DNA of 64,000 nucleotides from JAFGXF01 sp963732595 (GCA_963732595.1 CAVSZZ010000001.1:248001-312000), one strand, 5' to 3'; shown: positions 8,580 to 17,499, counted from the first letter of the stretch. Numbers and translations are program-made. Notes: generated by a model from the sequence alone, not told the origin.

Positions 8580-8622
8580 TGCCCATCTCCTCTGGATAAA
8601 GAGATCACAGCTGAAGGAAGTT

Positions 8623-8650
8623 ATTATAGCATGCAGAGATTGTCAGACAA
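8623..8650 (-). promoter_or_regulatory. Promoter for the 6645-8579 membrane protein
   Basis: On the minus strand, TTGTCT (8650-8645) and TATAAT (8628-8623) are separated by 16 bases, about 45 bases before the ATG. Confidence 0.6.
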
Positions 8651-8671
8651 TAACCGTATGACGATATGTAT

Positions 8672-8700
8672 AAAAACGGGCCACCTTTTCTGGTGGCCCG
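8672..8700 (-). terminator. Rho-independent terminator after the SPFH gene
   Basis: CGGGCCACC pairs with GGTGGCCCG (9 bp) and, read on the minus strand, is followed by TTTTTA. It lies 20 bases past the SPFH stop codon. Confidence 0.85.
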
Positions 8701-8719
8701 CAGCATGTTTAATAACGCT

Positions 8720-9517
8720 TTAAGGCGTGGTGGTCGCCTGATACGTACCGACATCGATGAACGGGATGGCACCACTGGTCACGTTCGGCAGGATGCCGTT
8801 CCACTTGGTCAATGCCAGGTATCTCAAATAGGCTTCGGTCAATGCGCCGGATGAATTCAAAATGGCCTGGGCATCCGCCTGACCCTTGGCTGCGGCAAGC
8901 ACAGTCTGGGCATCCACCTGAGCTTGAGCCAGTTTCTGTTTGGCCGTTTCAACCTGTTGCTGGGCGACCTGCTTGGCCTCGATAGCCGCGTTGAATTCCG
9001 GCGAAAAGTCGAAGTTCACGATGTTGAAATTCTCAACAATCACGTGGTAGACAGCCAGCTGTGTGGACAGTGCTTCCTCTGCCTGGATGCGCACGGCTTC
9101 CCGGTTGGTGATCAACTGCTCGGCCGTATACTTGGCTGTCGTCGCCTTGAAAATATTCTGGATGGCCGGGGCGATGACGATATCCTGGTAATGGCTTCCG
9201 ATGTTCTGGTAGACATCCACGGCATACTTGCCATCCAGGTGATAGTTGACCGCGATGGTCGAGGTCACCACCTGCAGGTCCTTGCTTGCGGCAGAGGTAT
9301 CCACCTCATCCTTTTGCGTGCGGACGTCCATCTTGACCACCCCCTCCACCAGGGGGATCTTCATGCCAATACCAGGATAAGCCACACGGTTAACTGCGCC
9401 AAAGCGTGTTACCACGCCCACCGAGCCGGCCGGCACGATGAAAAACGCCATCATCAAGATCATGAAAGCGAATAATGCAACAACTATCGTCAATACCCTA
9501 CCAAACGTTTTTTTCAT
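8720..9517 (-). CDS. SPFH/Band 7 (prohibitin/HflC-like) membrane protein
   Basis: A 266-residue protein with a single N-terminal membrane helix (about residues 8-32), then the Band 7 domain beginning VPAGSVGVVTRFGAV, with KMDVRTQKDEV and the DLQVVTSTIAVNYHLD region. A coiled coil follows, rich in Ala/Gln/Lys (about residues 185-235, KQVAQQQVETAKQKLAQAQ). Prohibitin-like proteins form membrane rings that organise proteases or membrane domains; no FtsH or NfeD gene is adjacent, so the partner is unknown. The ATG at 9517 is preferred over an upstream in-frame ATG because AGGGAGC lies just before it. It lies 82 bases downstream of the FAH hydrolase gene on the same strand. Confidence 0.88.
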   Translation of the reverse strand: MKKTFGRVLTIVVALFAFMILMMAFFIVPAGSVGVVTRFGAVNRVAYPGIGMKIPLVEGVVKMDVRTQKDEVDTSAASKDLQVVTSTIAVNYHLDGKYAVDVYQNIGSHYQDIVIAPAIQNIFKATTAKYTAEQLITNREAVRIQAEEALSTQLAVYHVIVENFNIVNFDFSPEFNAAIEAKQVAQQQVETAKQKLAQAQVDAQTVLAAAKGQADAQAILNSSGALTEAYLRYLALTKWNGILPNVTSGAIPFIDVGTYQATTTP

Positions 9518-9599
9518 TTTTTGCTCCCTACTGATTTGATTATCGACACGGTTTAACATATGTATTCTCTCCTCATATCGTATTAATACCACACGTTTG

Positions 9600-10379
9600 T
9601 TAATATTTCATTTGATCCGGTTGTGCCGCGACAGGATTCTGAATGGTTCCCAGTCCTTCGATGCTGCTCTCCAGGGTGTCCCCCGGAACCAGCGGGCCGA
9701 TGCCGGCCGGCGTCCCGGTCAGGATCACATCTCCTGGCAGCAGGGTCATCACCGAACTGAGATAGGCTACCAGCTGCCTGACCGGGTGAATCATCTCATG
9801 GGTTGAGCCTGTCTGGCGCAGCTCGCCATTGACCCGGCAGGATAACATCGCCTCTGCCGGATCGAAATCCGTATCGATCCACGGCCCGATCGGGCAAAAG
9901 GTGTCAAAGCCCTTGGCACGCGCCCACTGCCCATCGACCTGCTGCAGATCACGGGCGGTGACGTCATTTGCGACCGTGTAACCCAGGATGTGGCTGCCAG
10001 CCTGACCAGCGTCGATCCAGCGCCCGGCTTTGCCGATCACCACCGCAAGTTCCACTTCGTGTTCGACCCGCTGGGATTGCGGCGGCAGGATGATGGTCTC
10101 ACCGGTGGCAATGATGCTGGTGGGCGCTTTGAGGAAGAACATGGGGATGACCGGCACCTCCACGCCCCGTTCGCGCGCATGTTCGGCGTAATTGCGCCCG
10201 ATGCCGATCAATTTACCCGGGCTGACCGGCGCCAGCAGCTTCACCTCGTTAAGGTTAAGGGTGGGTTTGCTGCGTCGAAAAGCACCGTAGGGATCCCCCT
10301 CTAGGATGCCGATCTTTTCGCCGGAAATCCAGCCCCAGCCGGGTGGGTTATTTTGATCAGTGAAGCGTGTGATGCGCAT
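9600..10379 (-). CDS. Fumarylacetoacetate hydrolase (FAH) family protein
   Basis: About 259 residues with the FAH fold signatures: a short N-terminal domain, KLIGIGRNYAEHA, FLKAPTSII, the metal-binding acids in EHEVELAVVIGK, the NDVTARDLQ motif, and the C-terminal PGDVILTGTPAGIGP. Members cleave or decarboxylate small acyl-pyruvates or 2-keto-diacids (for example 2-hydroxyhepta-2,4-diene-dioate isomerases) using Mg or Mn. The exact substrate cannot be told from sequence. The ATG at 10379 is preferred over one 11 codons upstream because GGAG precedes it by eight bases. Divergent from corA. Confidence 0.87.
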   Translation of the reverse strand: MRITRFTDQNNPPGWGWISGEKIGILEGDPYGAFRRSKPTLNLNEVKLLAPVSPGKLIGIGRNYAEHARERGVEVPVIPMFFLKAPTSIIATGETIILPPQSQRVEHEVELAVVIGKAGRWIDAGQAGSHILGYTVANDVTARDLQQVDGQWARAKGFDTFCPIGPWIDTDFDPAEAMLSCRVNGELRQTGSTHEMIHPVRQLVAYLSSVMTLLPGDVILTGTPAGIGPLVPGDTLESSIEGLGTIQNPVAAQPDQMKY

Positions 10380-10460
10380 GCTGTACTCCGGTCTAATTTT
10401 ACCCAACAACACACGAATAATGTACCGGATTTCCGGGAATATTGGTACTGGGCAAATCTA

Positions 10461-10490
10461 TTGACACAAGCGGGCATCGGGTTGAAAATA
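10461..10490 (+). promoter_or_regulatory. Candidate promoter of the CorA-like gene
   Basis: Perfect TTGACA at 10461-10466 and a weak -10 (AAAATA at 10485-10490), spacer 18. It lies 45 bases before the start codon. Confidence 0.5.
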
Positions 10491-10535
10491 GCGTGTTCTT
10501 GAAAATCTTTGGGGAATCACGAAAGGAGGTGAATC

Positions 10536-11468
10536 ATGATCACATTCTACAAACGGACTGACAACGGCATCGCAACCCTGCCCAAACAGGTCGCCGGTTG
10601 CTGGATTCGCTGTGTCGATCCCACCAACGAAGAGATGGAACAGCTCACCAAGCTGGGCATCCCATTGGACTTTATCACCTACTCACTCGACCAGGATGAA
10701 CGCCCGCGTATCGAACGCGAAGACGACGGCACGCGGCTGATCATCCTGCGCATCCCGATCGAATTCGAACCCAATGCGGATCTGCCTTTCGACACCATTC
10801 CGATGGGTATTATCTCCACCGACAACTATATCGTGACCGTATGTAAATACGATACGGACCTGCTGGATGATTTCATTAATGGGAAATCGCGCAACTTCTC
10901 GACCGGCAAGCGCAACCGCATGCTGTTGTTGATCCTGCTCAGGACAGCCTCCCGCTACCTGGATTACCTGAGACAGATCGACAAGAATGTGGACCTTCTG
11001 GAAGACAAGCTGACCCTGTCAATGCGCAACAAGGAGTTATTGGAACTCCTAAAATATCAAAAGAGCTTGGTCTACTTCACCACAGCCCTGAAAGCCAACC
11101 AGTTGATCCTGGAACACCTCAACAAGACGCATACCTTCCGGGCCTTTGAAGAGGATGAGGACCTGTTGGATGATGTGATCACCGAGAACCAACAGGCCAT
11201 CGAAATGACCGCCATCAGCAACGGCATTCTCAGTTCCATGATGGACGCCTTTGCGTCGATCATTTCGAACAACCTGAACGTGGTCATGAAATTCCTGGCT
11301 TCCATCACCATCGTGTTGAGCATCCCGACCATCGTGACCAGCTTCTTCGGCATGAACGTGCAACTGCCGTTCGCAGCGCACCCACTGGCCTATATTTTCG
11401 TCATCGGTCTTTTCGTGGCGATATGCCTTTTCGTGATCTATATTTTTATCCGCAGGGATTGGTTCTAG
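10536..11468 (+). CDS. corA: CorA-family Mg2+/divalent cation transporter
   Basis: A 310-residue protein with a large acidic and helical N-terminal cytoplasmic domain and two C-terminal helices. The family-defining GMN motif sits at residues 272-274 in SFFGMNVQLP at the end of helix 1, followed by a second helix and a basic tail RRDWF. CorA proteins assemble as pentamers and conduct Mg2+, or Co2+/Ni2+, inward. The start is fixed by a strong AAAGGAGGTGA site seven bases upstream. A strong terminator follows the stop codon. The Leu/Asp-rich domain and length fit the bacterial CorA group. Confidence 0.92.
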   Translation: MITFYKRTDNGIATLPKQVAGCWIRCVDPTNEEMEQLTKLGIPLDFITYSLDQDERPRIEREDDGTRLIILRIPIEFEPNADLPFDTIPMGIISTDNYIVTVCKYDTDLLDDFINGKSRNFSTGKRNRMLLLILLRTASRYLDYLRQIDKNVDLLEDKLTLSMRNKELLELLKYQKSLVYFTTALKANQLILEHLNKTHTFRAFEEDEDLLDDVITENQQAIEMTAISNGILSSMMDAFASIISNNLNVVMKFLASITIVLSIPTIVTSFFGMNVQLPFAAHPLAYIFVIGLFVAICLFVIYIFIRRDWF

Positions 11469-11473
11469 AAAGT

Positions 11474-11502
11474 AAACCCCGGCTTTTCAGCCGGGGTTTT
11501 TA
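11474..11502 (+). terminator. Terminator between convergent corA and methyltransferase genes
   Basis: CCCCGGC-TTTTCA-GCCGGGG followed by TTTTTATTT. It directly abuts the stop codon of the minus-strand methyltransferase and may serve both directions. Confidence 0.88.
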
Positions 11503-12066
11503 TTTGGATTTGACGAATGTGAGCATTAAGTTACCGCGCCAGGCGGTCAGCGACGTTAACCCGCTCTCGCCTGCGAAGAGCGTCCGCAGTTCGGTGTCTT
11601 TCAAGAAGTGGCTGCCCATCAATAGAACCAACTCCATGATCCGGATCAACTTTACGACGAAGACGCTGGTATCCGGTTCGACCACCACCCCCACCCCGCC
11701 CGGCTCGAGCAGCCGGCAGAGCTCCCGGATCGTTTCACGCTGTTTCCGGATGTGGTGAAGCGCATCCACGATCAGGACACGGCTCACGCTTCCTGACCGG
11801 AAGGGTAGCGCGGCTGCATCCGCCATCAGGGGGATGAGCCCGGGTTTTCCATGCACGCGGGTCAGCATACCTGCAGACACATCCACGACGATCACCGGAC
11901 AGCCGTTCTCCGCGATACTTTGTGCAACCCGGCCTGTGCCACCGCCAATATCGACAACGAGACCTTTAACCGGGAGGTCTAACAGCTTTATCATCGGATG
12001 GGTGCGGTCGAAACGGCCGAACCGCTCGTAGATGGGAGAGATGATATCGAAGTGGTTGATGGGCAT
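11500..12066 (-). CDS. Class I SAM-dependent methyltransferase (UbiE-like)
   Basis: About 188 residues from the ATG at 12066 (MPINHFDIISPIYERFG). It carries motif I VVDIGGGTGRVAQ, the motif II acid in VIVVDVSAGML, the acidic motif MADAAALPF, motif IV VLIVDALHHI and post-motif RLLEPGGVGVVVEPD. The substrate is unknown; the N-terminal DxISPxYxxF start is common in small-molecule methyltransferases of the Methyltransf_11 group. The frame stays open upstream for 58 codons, but those codons lie in a duplicated tRNA-flanking repeat and look non-coding. The stop codon lies against a terminator shared with corA. Confidence 0.85.
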   Translation of the reverse strand: MPINHFDIISPIYERFGRFDRTHPMIKLLDLPVKGLVVDIGGGTGRVAQSIAENGCPVIVVDVSAGMLTRVHGKPGLIPLMADAAALPFRSGSVSRVLIVDALHHIRKQRETIRELCRLLEPGGVGVVVEPDTSVFVVKLIRIMELVLLMGSHFLKDTELRTLFAGESGLTSLTAWRGNLMLTFVKSK

Positions 12067-12117
12067 GATAGGTATTGTAATCGAAGTGACTCTGCTATCC
12101 CAAGGATACATTGTGGT

Positions 12118-12480
12118 CTGTGGATGGCGCGTGGAAGTCCATAAATCGGAGTTACTACACCACGGTTTTACTTTTGAATCGGATTGCCACCCTTGAAAGA
12201 ACAAAGGGCAGGCGCAGGCTGCGCTGCAGCTTGCTCGCAATACTCCTGCGGAGTACTTCGTGACAGTTGATGTTAATTAAAATAGTGGCGAGGGCATGTG
12301 GGAATGTCACTGAGAGCGCAATCCTGTGGATTGCGCGTGGCAGTCCATTAATCGGAGATACTATGCCATGGCGTTACTGATTAAACGGATTGCCACCCTT
12401 GAAAGAACAAAGGGCAGGCGCAGGCTGCGCTGCAGCCTGCTCGCAATGATAGTTGATGTTAAATAAAATAGTGGCGAGGG
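12118..12480 (-). repeat. Two tandem copies of the tRNA-CAT 3' end plus its downstream flank
   Basis: The tRNA 3'-terminal decamer (GTGGCGAGGG on the plus strand) occurs at 12471-12480, inside the intact tRNA, and again at 12285-12294. Each is followed, reading the minus strand, by the same roughly 150-base flank, including a perfect hairpin GCAGGCTGC-AGC-GCAGCCTGC in the tRNA-proximal copy. The distal copy has an extra insertion of about 20 bases forming the hairpin TACTCC-TGC-GGAGTA at 12241-12255. The proximal copy has another perfect hairpin GCGCAATCC-TGT-GGATTGCGC near 12316-12336. No gene is evident between 12067 and 12471, nor between the tRNA and 12701. Confidence 0.85.
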
Positions 12481-12543
12481 TGAGATTTGAACTCACATCC
12501 AAGGGCTTATGAGTCCCCTGCTCCACCGTTGAGCTACCTCGCC
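12472..12543 (-). tRNA. tRNA with anticodon CAT (Met, or Ile2 after lysidine modification)
   Basis: The acceptor GGCGAGG pairs perfectly with CCTCGCC, the D-arm is GCTC/GAGC, and the T-arm is GTGAG-TTCAAAT-CTCAC. The anticodon loop CTCATAA gives CAT; its stem GGGGA/GCCCT has one A-G mismatch next to the loop. The discriminator is A and CCA is not encoded. There is no initiator signature (the first pair is G-C). Whether it is elongator Met or tRNA-Ile2 cannot be settled by eye. Confidence 0.88.
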
Positions 12544-12701
12544 ACGAACAAAGCGGACGAATGTTAATCGAAGTTGAAAGATTTGTCAATTTTATTGGTG
12601 GGAAACGTCCCCAGGAAACTGCAGGCTGGATGAATGATTGCCTTCCGTGGAAATGGCATGGTCGTATTCGGGTATCTACCTGCAAGGAACAGGAGCCTGG
12701 G

Positions 12702-13514
12702 CTAGACGGTGTTTACCTTCTGTCGTTTCTTCAAAAAGATGAAGGCTGATACCAGGTACAGGACGTAAGCCATGACTTCGGTCAAAGACGGGTTCCCGTT
12801 ATACCCAAACAGGGCCACCAGGAATTGTCCATGAGTGCTGTGGTCATCAACGATTGAGTTGATATTCCATACCGGCTCGATCACACCCGGAATAATACCT
12901 GCCTCAATAAATTCGTGCACGCCATGCGCGAGCAAACCGGCGGCAAACAACACCAGCAGAATATTCGTCAGGCTGAAAAATGAACGCAGGCTCAAGCTTT
13001 TACTGGAGGTGAAAGTCACCCAGCCGATTACAAAAGCCGCAATTAATCCCAGTAACGCACCCAAAATGGTCTGAAAACTGCTTGCGGTCATCTGGATGGC
13101 AGTTAAAAATACTGCCAGCTCAAACCCCTCGCGACCCACGGCCAGAAACGCCAAACCGAATAAAGCCCTTCGACTCTTACTCAATTGAGATGCTTTATCG
13201 ACTTCAGCAGCCAGCCGTTTTTCCATCGAGCCGGAATGCTGTTTAAGCCAGATGATCATCCAGGTCAGGAAAGCCGTGGCGATCAACATCGCCGTGCCCT
13301 CAAATAGCTGTTCCCCACGGCCTTCGAATTCCCCACCCAACCAGTTGAAACCCAATCCGGCCAGGATGCTCAGCGCGATGGCTGCGGCCGCACCCTGCCA
13401 GACGGATGCGCGCAATTCGTTCCGATCCATTTTACGCAGGACAGCCAGGACGATGCCGATAATTAAGGCTGCTTCGACACCTTCGCGCAAGGACAATAAG
13501 AAACTCGCGATCAT
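12702..13514 (-). CDS. FTR1-family high-affinity iron permease (EfeU-like)
   Basis: A 270-residue protein with about seven membrane helices. It has the two family-defining REXXE iron-binding motifs, REGVE at residues 10-14 and REGFE near residue 126. An acidic and His-containing loop (DDHSTHG) lies near residue 227. FTR1/EfeU permeases import iron, usually with a partner oxidase or an EfeO/EfeB pair; neither partner is adjacent, so this is an orphan permease here. The start has GGAG six bases upstream. The next gene on the minus strand, a lipoprotein, is 84 bases upstream. Confidence 0.9.
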   Translation of the reverse strand: MIASFLLSLREGVEAALIIGIVLAVLRKMDRNELRASVWQGAAAAIALSILAGLGFNWLGGEFEGRGEQLFEGTAMLIATAFLTWMIIWLKQHSGSMEKRLAAEVDKASQLSKSRRALFGLAFLAVGREGFELAVFLTAIQMTASSFQTILGALLGLIAAFVIGWVTFTSSKSLSLRSFFSLTNILLVLFAAGLLAHGVHEFIEAGIIPGVIEPVWNINSIVDDHSTHGQFLVALFGYNGNPSLTEVMAYVLYLVSAFIFLKKRQKVNTV

Positions 13515-13598
13515 TTCACACTCCGATGGTTATTCAAGACACCACTTTATGCAATCGTCTGGTTAATGAATCATATAGCGTTATTGCTTGGATCACTT

Positions 13599-15389
13599 CT
13601 ATTGGGCCGAGCAGCGTGTCTTTCGGACCTGCAAGGGAATCGAATGCACATTATTTTCGTAGGTCGTAATACACTTTCCCTCAGAACAGGATGTGAGCGT
13701 CATTTGAAAGGTCAGGCTCACGGTCATATTCACCGGATTATCCGGCATGCCTTCTTTGAGTGCTTCAATGACATAAGTGCCGTTATAAATGATGTCACTG
13801 GATACTCCCGCTACAGCCATAACCGACTGACCCTCCATCCGACCGGTTGATGGGTCGGTCTCATTGGTCGGGTAAAGACGGTAGACACCTTTGAAGAGTG
13901 GTCCCTCCCAGATAACCTGGTAGGGGCGGTTGAGGGTGGGAATGCAGGAGCTGATCCAGCGGTACCCGCCGACGTCATTTTTATTGAATCCAAAACTATG
14001 CGGGCACTGTTCGGTTTTATCATCCGCGGCACTCATGCGGTCCTTCAGGGCGGAGTTCTTGGTGATCTTACCCTGCAGTTCGGAATAGAATGAGTTGCTA
14101 CCTGATTGAATGTTCCTGAGCAGTTTCTCGGCACAGGGGATCGACGCAGGGACGACGCCCTCCTTCGCTTTGACGCACTCCTCACCGGCCTTCTCGATCG
14201 TGTCGATGGCTTTTTCCGCCAATTGCTCCATGATATTATCCTTGAACCCACTGGTGTCACCCAGGCCTTCAACTTTTACCTCCCAGGCATGGAAGGAGCC
14301 AACCGCACGGGTGAAATCACTGCAATCCTCCACATTGTTGAGGATCTGGGTCAGGAGATCAGTTGTCAGGATATCGGCCAATTGTGCATCCGTGAATAGA
14401 GGGGCCAATTCATCCAATTCAACAGAAGTTGCTGCCGCTTTCTGATCAGCCGCATCGTTACTATTGGTCGGGGCGTTATTGGTGGTCAACGCCGCGGCTG
14501 CATCCGCGCTTGACTCACCGATACCGGTGGACCTGAGCTGCGTCACCGGCAGACTGCCCCCTCCCCCATCCTGCTGCCAGCTGCGGCTGGCCTGGCGCAC
14601 GCCGGCCGCACCCATTCCCGCAAGCGAGGTCGTGCTCTTAATAACAGGTGCGAGGTGGAATTCCTCTCCGCCGCGATTGAAGGCGAAACCGACAGTCGCC
14701 AGATCGGATGAGGCTGCACCCGGCATGCGAACTGTCAGATAAGCGACCTCATCGAGCAGCCAGCCTTCCGGTTCCAGTCGCACACCACCTTGAAAGGCAC
14801 CATCCAACGGCCAGCCGCCGATGGCGCCCAGCGGCGTCATTTTGATCTCAAGATCTGTATCGAGCGCGCCTGCCGGGATGACCAGGGTATAAGTGACTCC
14901 CCGTGCATCGGTGGTCTCAAGCGTCCCCCCGGCCAGGCCGATCACTGCGCTGGAGGTTTCAGCTTCAGAGAATTGTGCCTGCACGGTGAGCGGATTTGGC
15001 ATTTGGGCCAGGGTGGTGATCTGAAGGCTCGATGCGCCGCCGGGGCCGCTGGAAGTGATCGTTTGCAGGCGGTAGGTCAACAAGCTAGACTCAGGCGCCA
15101 GGAGATGCTCGAAACTGACAGCCTCCGGAGGCAGGAAAGCTATGGTCAGGGGATCCAGTCCATTCGGCACGAGCTGAAGTTCATAACCGGTCGCATCGGC
15201 GACGGGCTCCCAGGTGAGTTGCACAATATCCGGCGATGATAGTGTCGCGCTGAAGCCCCCTGGCCCGCCCGTTTCAGCCACGAACGGATAGGCTGTGGGA
15301 GTACCGTTCAGGCCGGCGGGTAATGAACTGCAAGCCTGAAGGATCACCAGGATTAATGTGGTAACTGACATGCGGAGGTTTTTGATCAT
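13599..15389 (-). CDS. Secreted lipoprotein with Fn3-like and ZU5-like domains
   Basis: About 596 residues. It starts at 15389 (GAAGG site) rather than at an upstream ATG, because this gives a lipoprotein signal with lipobox LQAC (Cys20). Residues about 45-130 resemble a fibronectin type III fold (VQLTWEPVADATGYELQLV). Residues about 140-250 resemble a ZU5-like beta domain (VIPAGALDTDLEIKMTPL). A helical, Cys-containing middle and a beta-rich C-terminal region follow. Such lipoproteins are anchored outside the membrane and probably bind a ligand or a partner surface protein. I do not recognise a specific function. Confidence 0.75.
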   Translation of the reverse strand: MIKNLRMSVTTLILVILQACSSLPAGLNGTPTAYPFVAETGGPGGFSATLSSPDIVQLTWEPVADATGYELQLVPNGLDPLTIAFLPPEAVSFEHLLAPESSLLTYRLQTITSSGPGGASSLQITTLAQMPNPLTVQAQFSEAETSSAVIGLAGGTLETTDARGVTYTLVIPAGALDTDLEIKMTPLGAIGGWPLDGAFQGGVRLEPEGWLLDEVAYLTVRMPGAASSDLATVGFAFNRGGEEFHLAPVIKSTTSLAGMGAAGVRQASRSWQQDGGGGSLPVTQLRSTGIGESSADAAAALTTNNAPTNSNDAADQKAAATSVELDELAPLFTDAQLADILTTDLLTQILNNVEDCSDFTRAVGSFHAWEVKVEGLGDTSGFKDNIMEQLAEKAIDTIEKAGEECVKAKEGVVPASIPCAEKLLRNIQSGSNSFYSELQGKITKNSALKDRMSAADDKTEQCPHSFGFNKNDVGGYRWISSCIPTLNRPYQVIWEGPLFKGVYRLYPTNETDPSTGRMEGQSVMAVAGVSSDIIYNGTYVIEALKEGMPDNPVNMTVSLTFQMTLTSCSEGKCITTYENNVHSIPLQVRKTRCSAQ

Positions 15390-15949
15390 TCTGTTTTCCT
15401 TCGGAAAGTGTGTGAATATTCCCCCATGACAGATTCCGAATTGCCATGGATGATTAGGTGCTGACACAAATTGAATCGATATCGCCGATGTCGACCAGAT
15501 AACGGCAACTTGAAGAAAGGTTCAGCTTGGTTTCTAATGATAATTTACTAGACTATTTAGATATACTTTATCATATTTATGAGAAATATGCAAATTATTC
15601 TATTTTTCTCCTAAGGACTTGATCGGGTTGAATTTACCTGTAAACCGGTCCACGCTTTTAACTCACATCTTCAAGTTGGTAACCACCATGAGGACTTTCT
15701 CCTGAGAAAGACCGACCGCCATCTGGACCTGAGCCATTCCGTTAGTATCACAGCTTTTAGACATTCACACGCCAATTCTGTTAATCATTATTAGGAGCCG
15801 GGAGAATTAAGCTTCTTCGTATGATATTCCCACCTCTCCCTCCCTAACCACATAAAAGCAGTACTATAATGGATCCATATCGACATCAGTCGCACCAATG
15901 CCGCCCGCATCACCGTAAATCAACTCGAAGACTGATCACACATAAAGTA
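15390..15949. other. Intergenic stretch without a recognisable gene
   Basis: This is an AT-rich gap between divergent lipoprotein genes. A TATAAT at 15865-15870 could be a -10 box for the downstream lipoprotein, but no good -35 accompanies it. I see no RNA gene, riboswitch or conserved ORF. Confidence 0.5.
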
Positions 15950-15965
15950 GAATCGTTAACGATTC
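15950..15965 (+). promoter_or_regulatory. Perfect 16-bp palindrome next to a ribosome-binding site
   Basis: GAATCGTTAACGATTC reads the same on both strands and ends immediately before GGAGGG of the downstream gene. It could be a repressor operator or a small RNA hairpin that limits ribosome access. Confidence 0.5.
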
Positions 15966-15975
15966 GGAGGGAAAA

Positions 15976-17499
15976 ATGAAACTACGCGGCATTTTGTGGT
16001 TTTCAGCAGTTCTGTTATTCGTTTTGATCCTGTTGTCCGGTTGCAATTGGGACCTGTGCACGGTGAATTTTCCACAGGATGCACCCATCATCAACGATCC
16101 AAATGGTTATGCCGAGCCGGGGCTGGTAACATTTAATATCTATCAAAGTTATCCACCCCTGTGGTGCGATCGGGATTCTTTTGCCCTGGCAGTTTGGGAG
16201 CGAACCGAAAGTGATGGATTCAATGACCCGATCCCTGACGATACAGTGACCGTGACCACCCGGGAGAGGTCGATCCCATACCCTGTCCCACTTGAAGCTG
16301 GAAAGCTCTATCTCATCAGTATTTCACACCGAAGAACCTCCCTCACGGGTGAAATCACCCAAGGTCCTGAACGGAGGTACGACTTGATTACGGGACCACA
16401 TTGCAGTACGTTGAACGAAATGCTTCCAGTCGAACTTGTGATACCGGGGAACGAGCAGCTTCTACTGGGATCCACATACGGAAGATGGCTGATCCATGAT
16501 TCAAATAGCTGCTACCTGGGTTATGAAGGTCAATATCTGATGCAGATGGGCCCTGACCCTGAGTTCCAGTATCCAATCTTTGATGACGTGGCTTTGTTTC
16601 CAAACTATATCGGCCATATGTCTTACGATTACGAGTTTTGTGTCCCCTTTTACTGGCATGTGACCACAGACTTCGTGGATGAAGCACGCACCGATCTCGA
16701 CTCTGGGACTAACCGCTTCTACATCTATCCATTCGAATATGACACCGTTCAGCCGGTCAACCTGCTCTCGCCTGAAGATCATGCCTTTCTTCCAGCAGAA
16801 GAATTGAACTTCACTTGGGAAGAACCAACTGCCTGCAATCGGATTTTTATGTATGAAATCCAGGTCTCCGAGCAGGAGGATTTTTCCAGTCTTGCCTACC
16901 AGATGAATTCCAGGATCCTGGACTCCACGACGGGCCAGCGACCCAGACCGGACTTGGAGGTCTGTACCCAATACTACTGGCGCATCATGACCGATCCCCC
17001 GGGGGATACCGAGAATGTCTATTCCGAAGCCCGCAGGTTTGTCCTCAGTGATCCCCTGGGACCCTGCCCGATAGAAATACCCCAAATGACCCTGTTGCCA
17101 AATGATTATATGATTGCCACAGCCACGCCGACTGCAAATCCACTGATTCCCAGTGTGACTGCCCTGGAGAACCTCAATTGCCGGGCCGGTCCCGGATCGG
17201 TGTATAAGATCGATGACACGTTAATGAAGGGAGTGACTGCCGCGGTGGAAGGCCGCAATGATCTGAGTACCTGGTGGTACATCTTCCTTGAAAACCACAA
17301 GCGACACTGCTGGGTGTGGGGCGCGCAAGCCGAATTTAAAGGCGACGTCAAAGGCGTGCCCATTTTGGATACGCCCCCGACTCCGATACCCGATCAACCG
17401 ATCTGCTCAGGTTTTGCGGATGAAAAATCATGCGAGCTCTATCCGGCCTGCCAGTGGGTTACCTCGGATACAAGGGTGCCCTATTGCACGGCTAAATAA
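15976..17499 (+). CDS. Secreted lipoprotein with C-terminal SH3b-like domain
   Basis: 507 residues. A lipoprotein signal ends in LLSGC (Cys23). A long beta-rich, Cys-containing body follows with an Fn3-like stretch (about residues 270-360, LLSPEDHAFLPAEELNFTWEEP). A bacterial SH3-like domain comes next (about 395-460): LNCRAGPGSVYKIDDTLMKG, then WWYIFL and CWVW. A small Cys-rich tail CSGFADEKSCELYPACQWV ends the protein. This modular plan is common in Chloroflexota exported lipoproteins; SH3b domains often bind peptidoglycan or peptides. The ligand is unknown. The start is fixed by GGAGGG five bases upstream. A terminator follows. Confidence 0.8.
   Translation: MKLRGILWFSAVLLFVLILLSGCNWDLCTVNFPQDAPIINDPNGYAEPGLVTFNIYQSYPPLWCDRDSFALAVWERTESDGFNDPIPDDTVTVTTRERSIPYPVPLEAGKLYLISISHRRTSLTGEITQGPERRYDLITGPHCSTLNEMLPVELVIPGNEQLLLGSTYGRWLIHDSNSCYLGYEGQYLMQMGPDPEFQYPIFDDVALFPNYIGHMSYDYEFCVPFYWHVTTDFVDEARTDLDSGTNRFYIYPFEYDTVQPVNLLSPEDHAFLPAEELNFTWEEPTACNRIFMYEIQVSEQEDFSSLAYQMNSRILDSTTGQRPRPDLEVCTQYYWRIMTDPPGDTENVYSEARRFVLSDPLGPCPIEIPQMTLLPNDYMIATATPTANPLIPSVTALENLNCRAGPGSVYKIDDTLMKGVTAAVEGRNDLSTWWYIFLENHKRHCWVWGAQAEFKGDVKGVPILDTPPTPIPDQPICSGFADEKSCELYPACQWVTSDTRVPYCTAK

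Noticed and set aside
12374..12685. Short open frame across the tRNA with anticodon CAT
   Set aside because: It passes straight through the tRNA gene and the duplicated flank, and has no recognisable motif.
15390..15949. Riboswitch or small RNA in the lipoprotein gap
   Set aside because: I searched by eye for known aptamer cores and terminators and found none that hold together.
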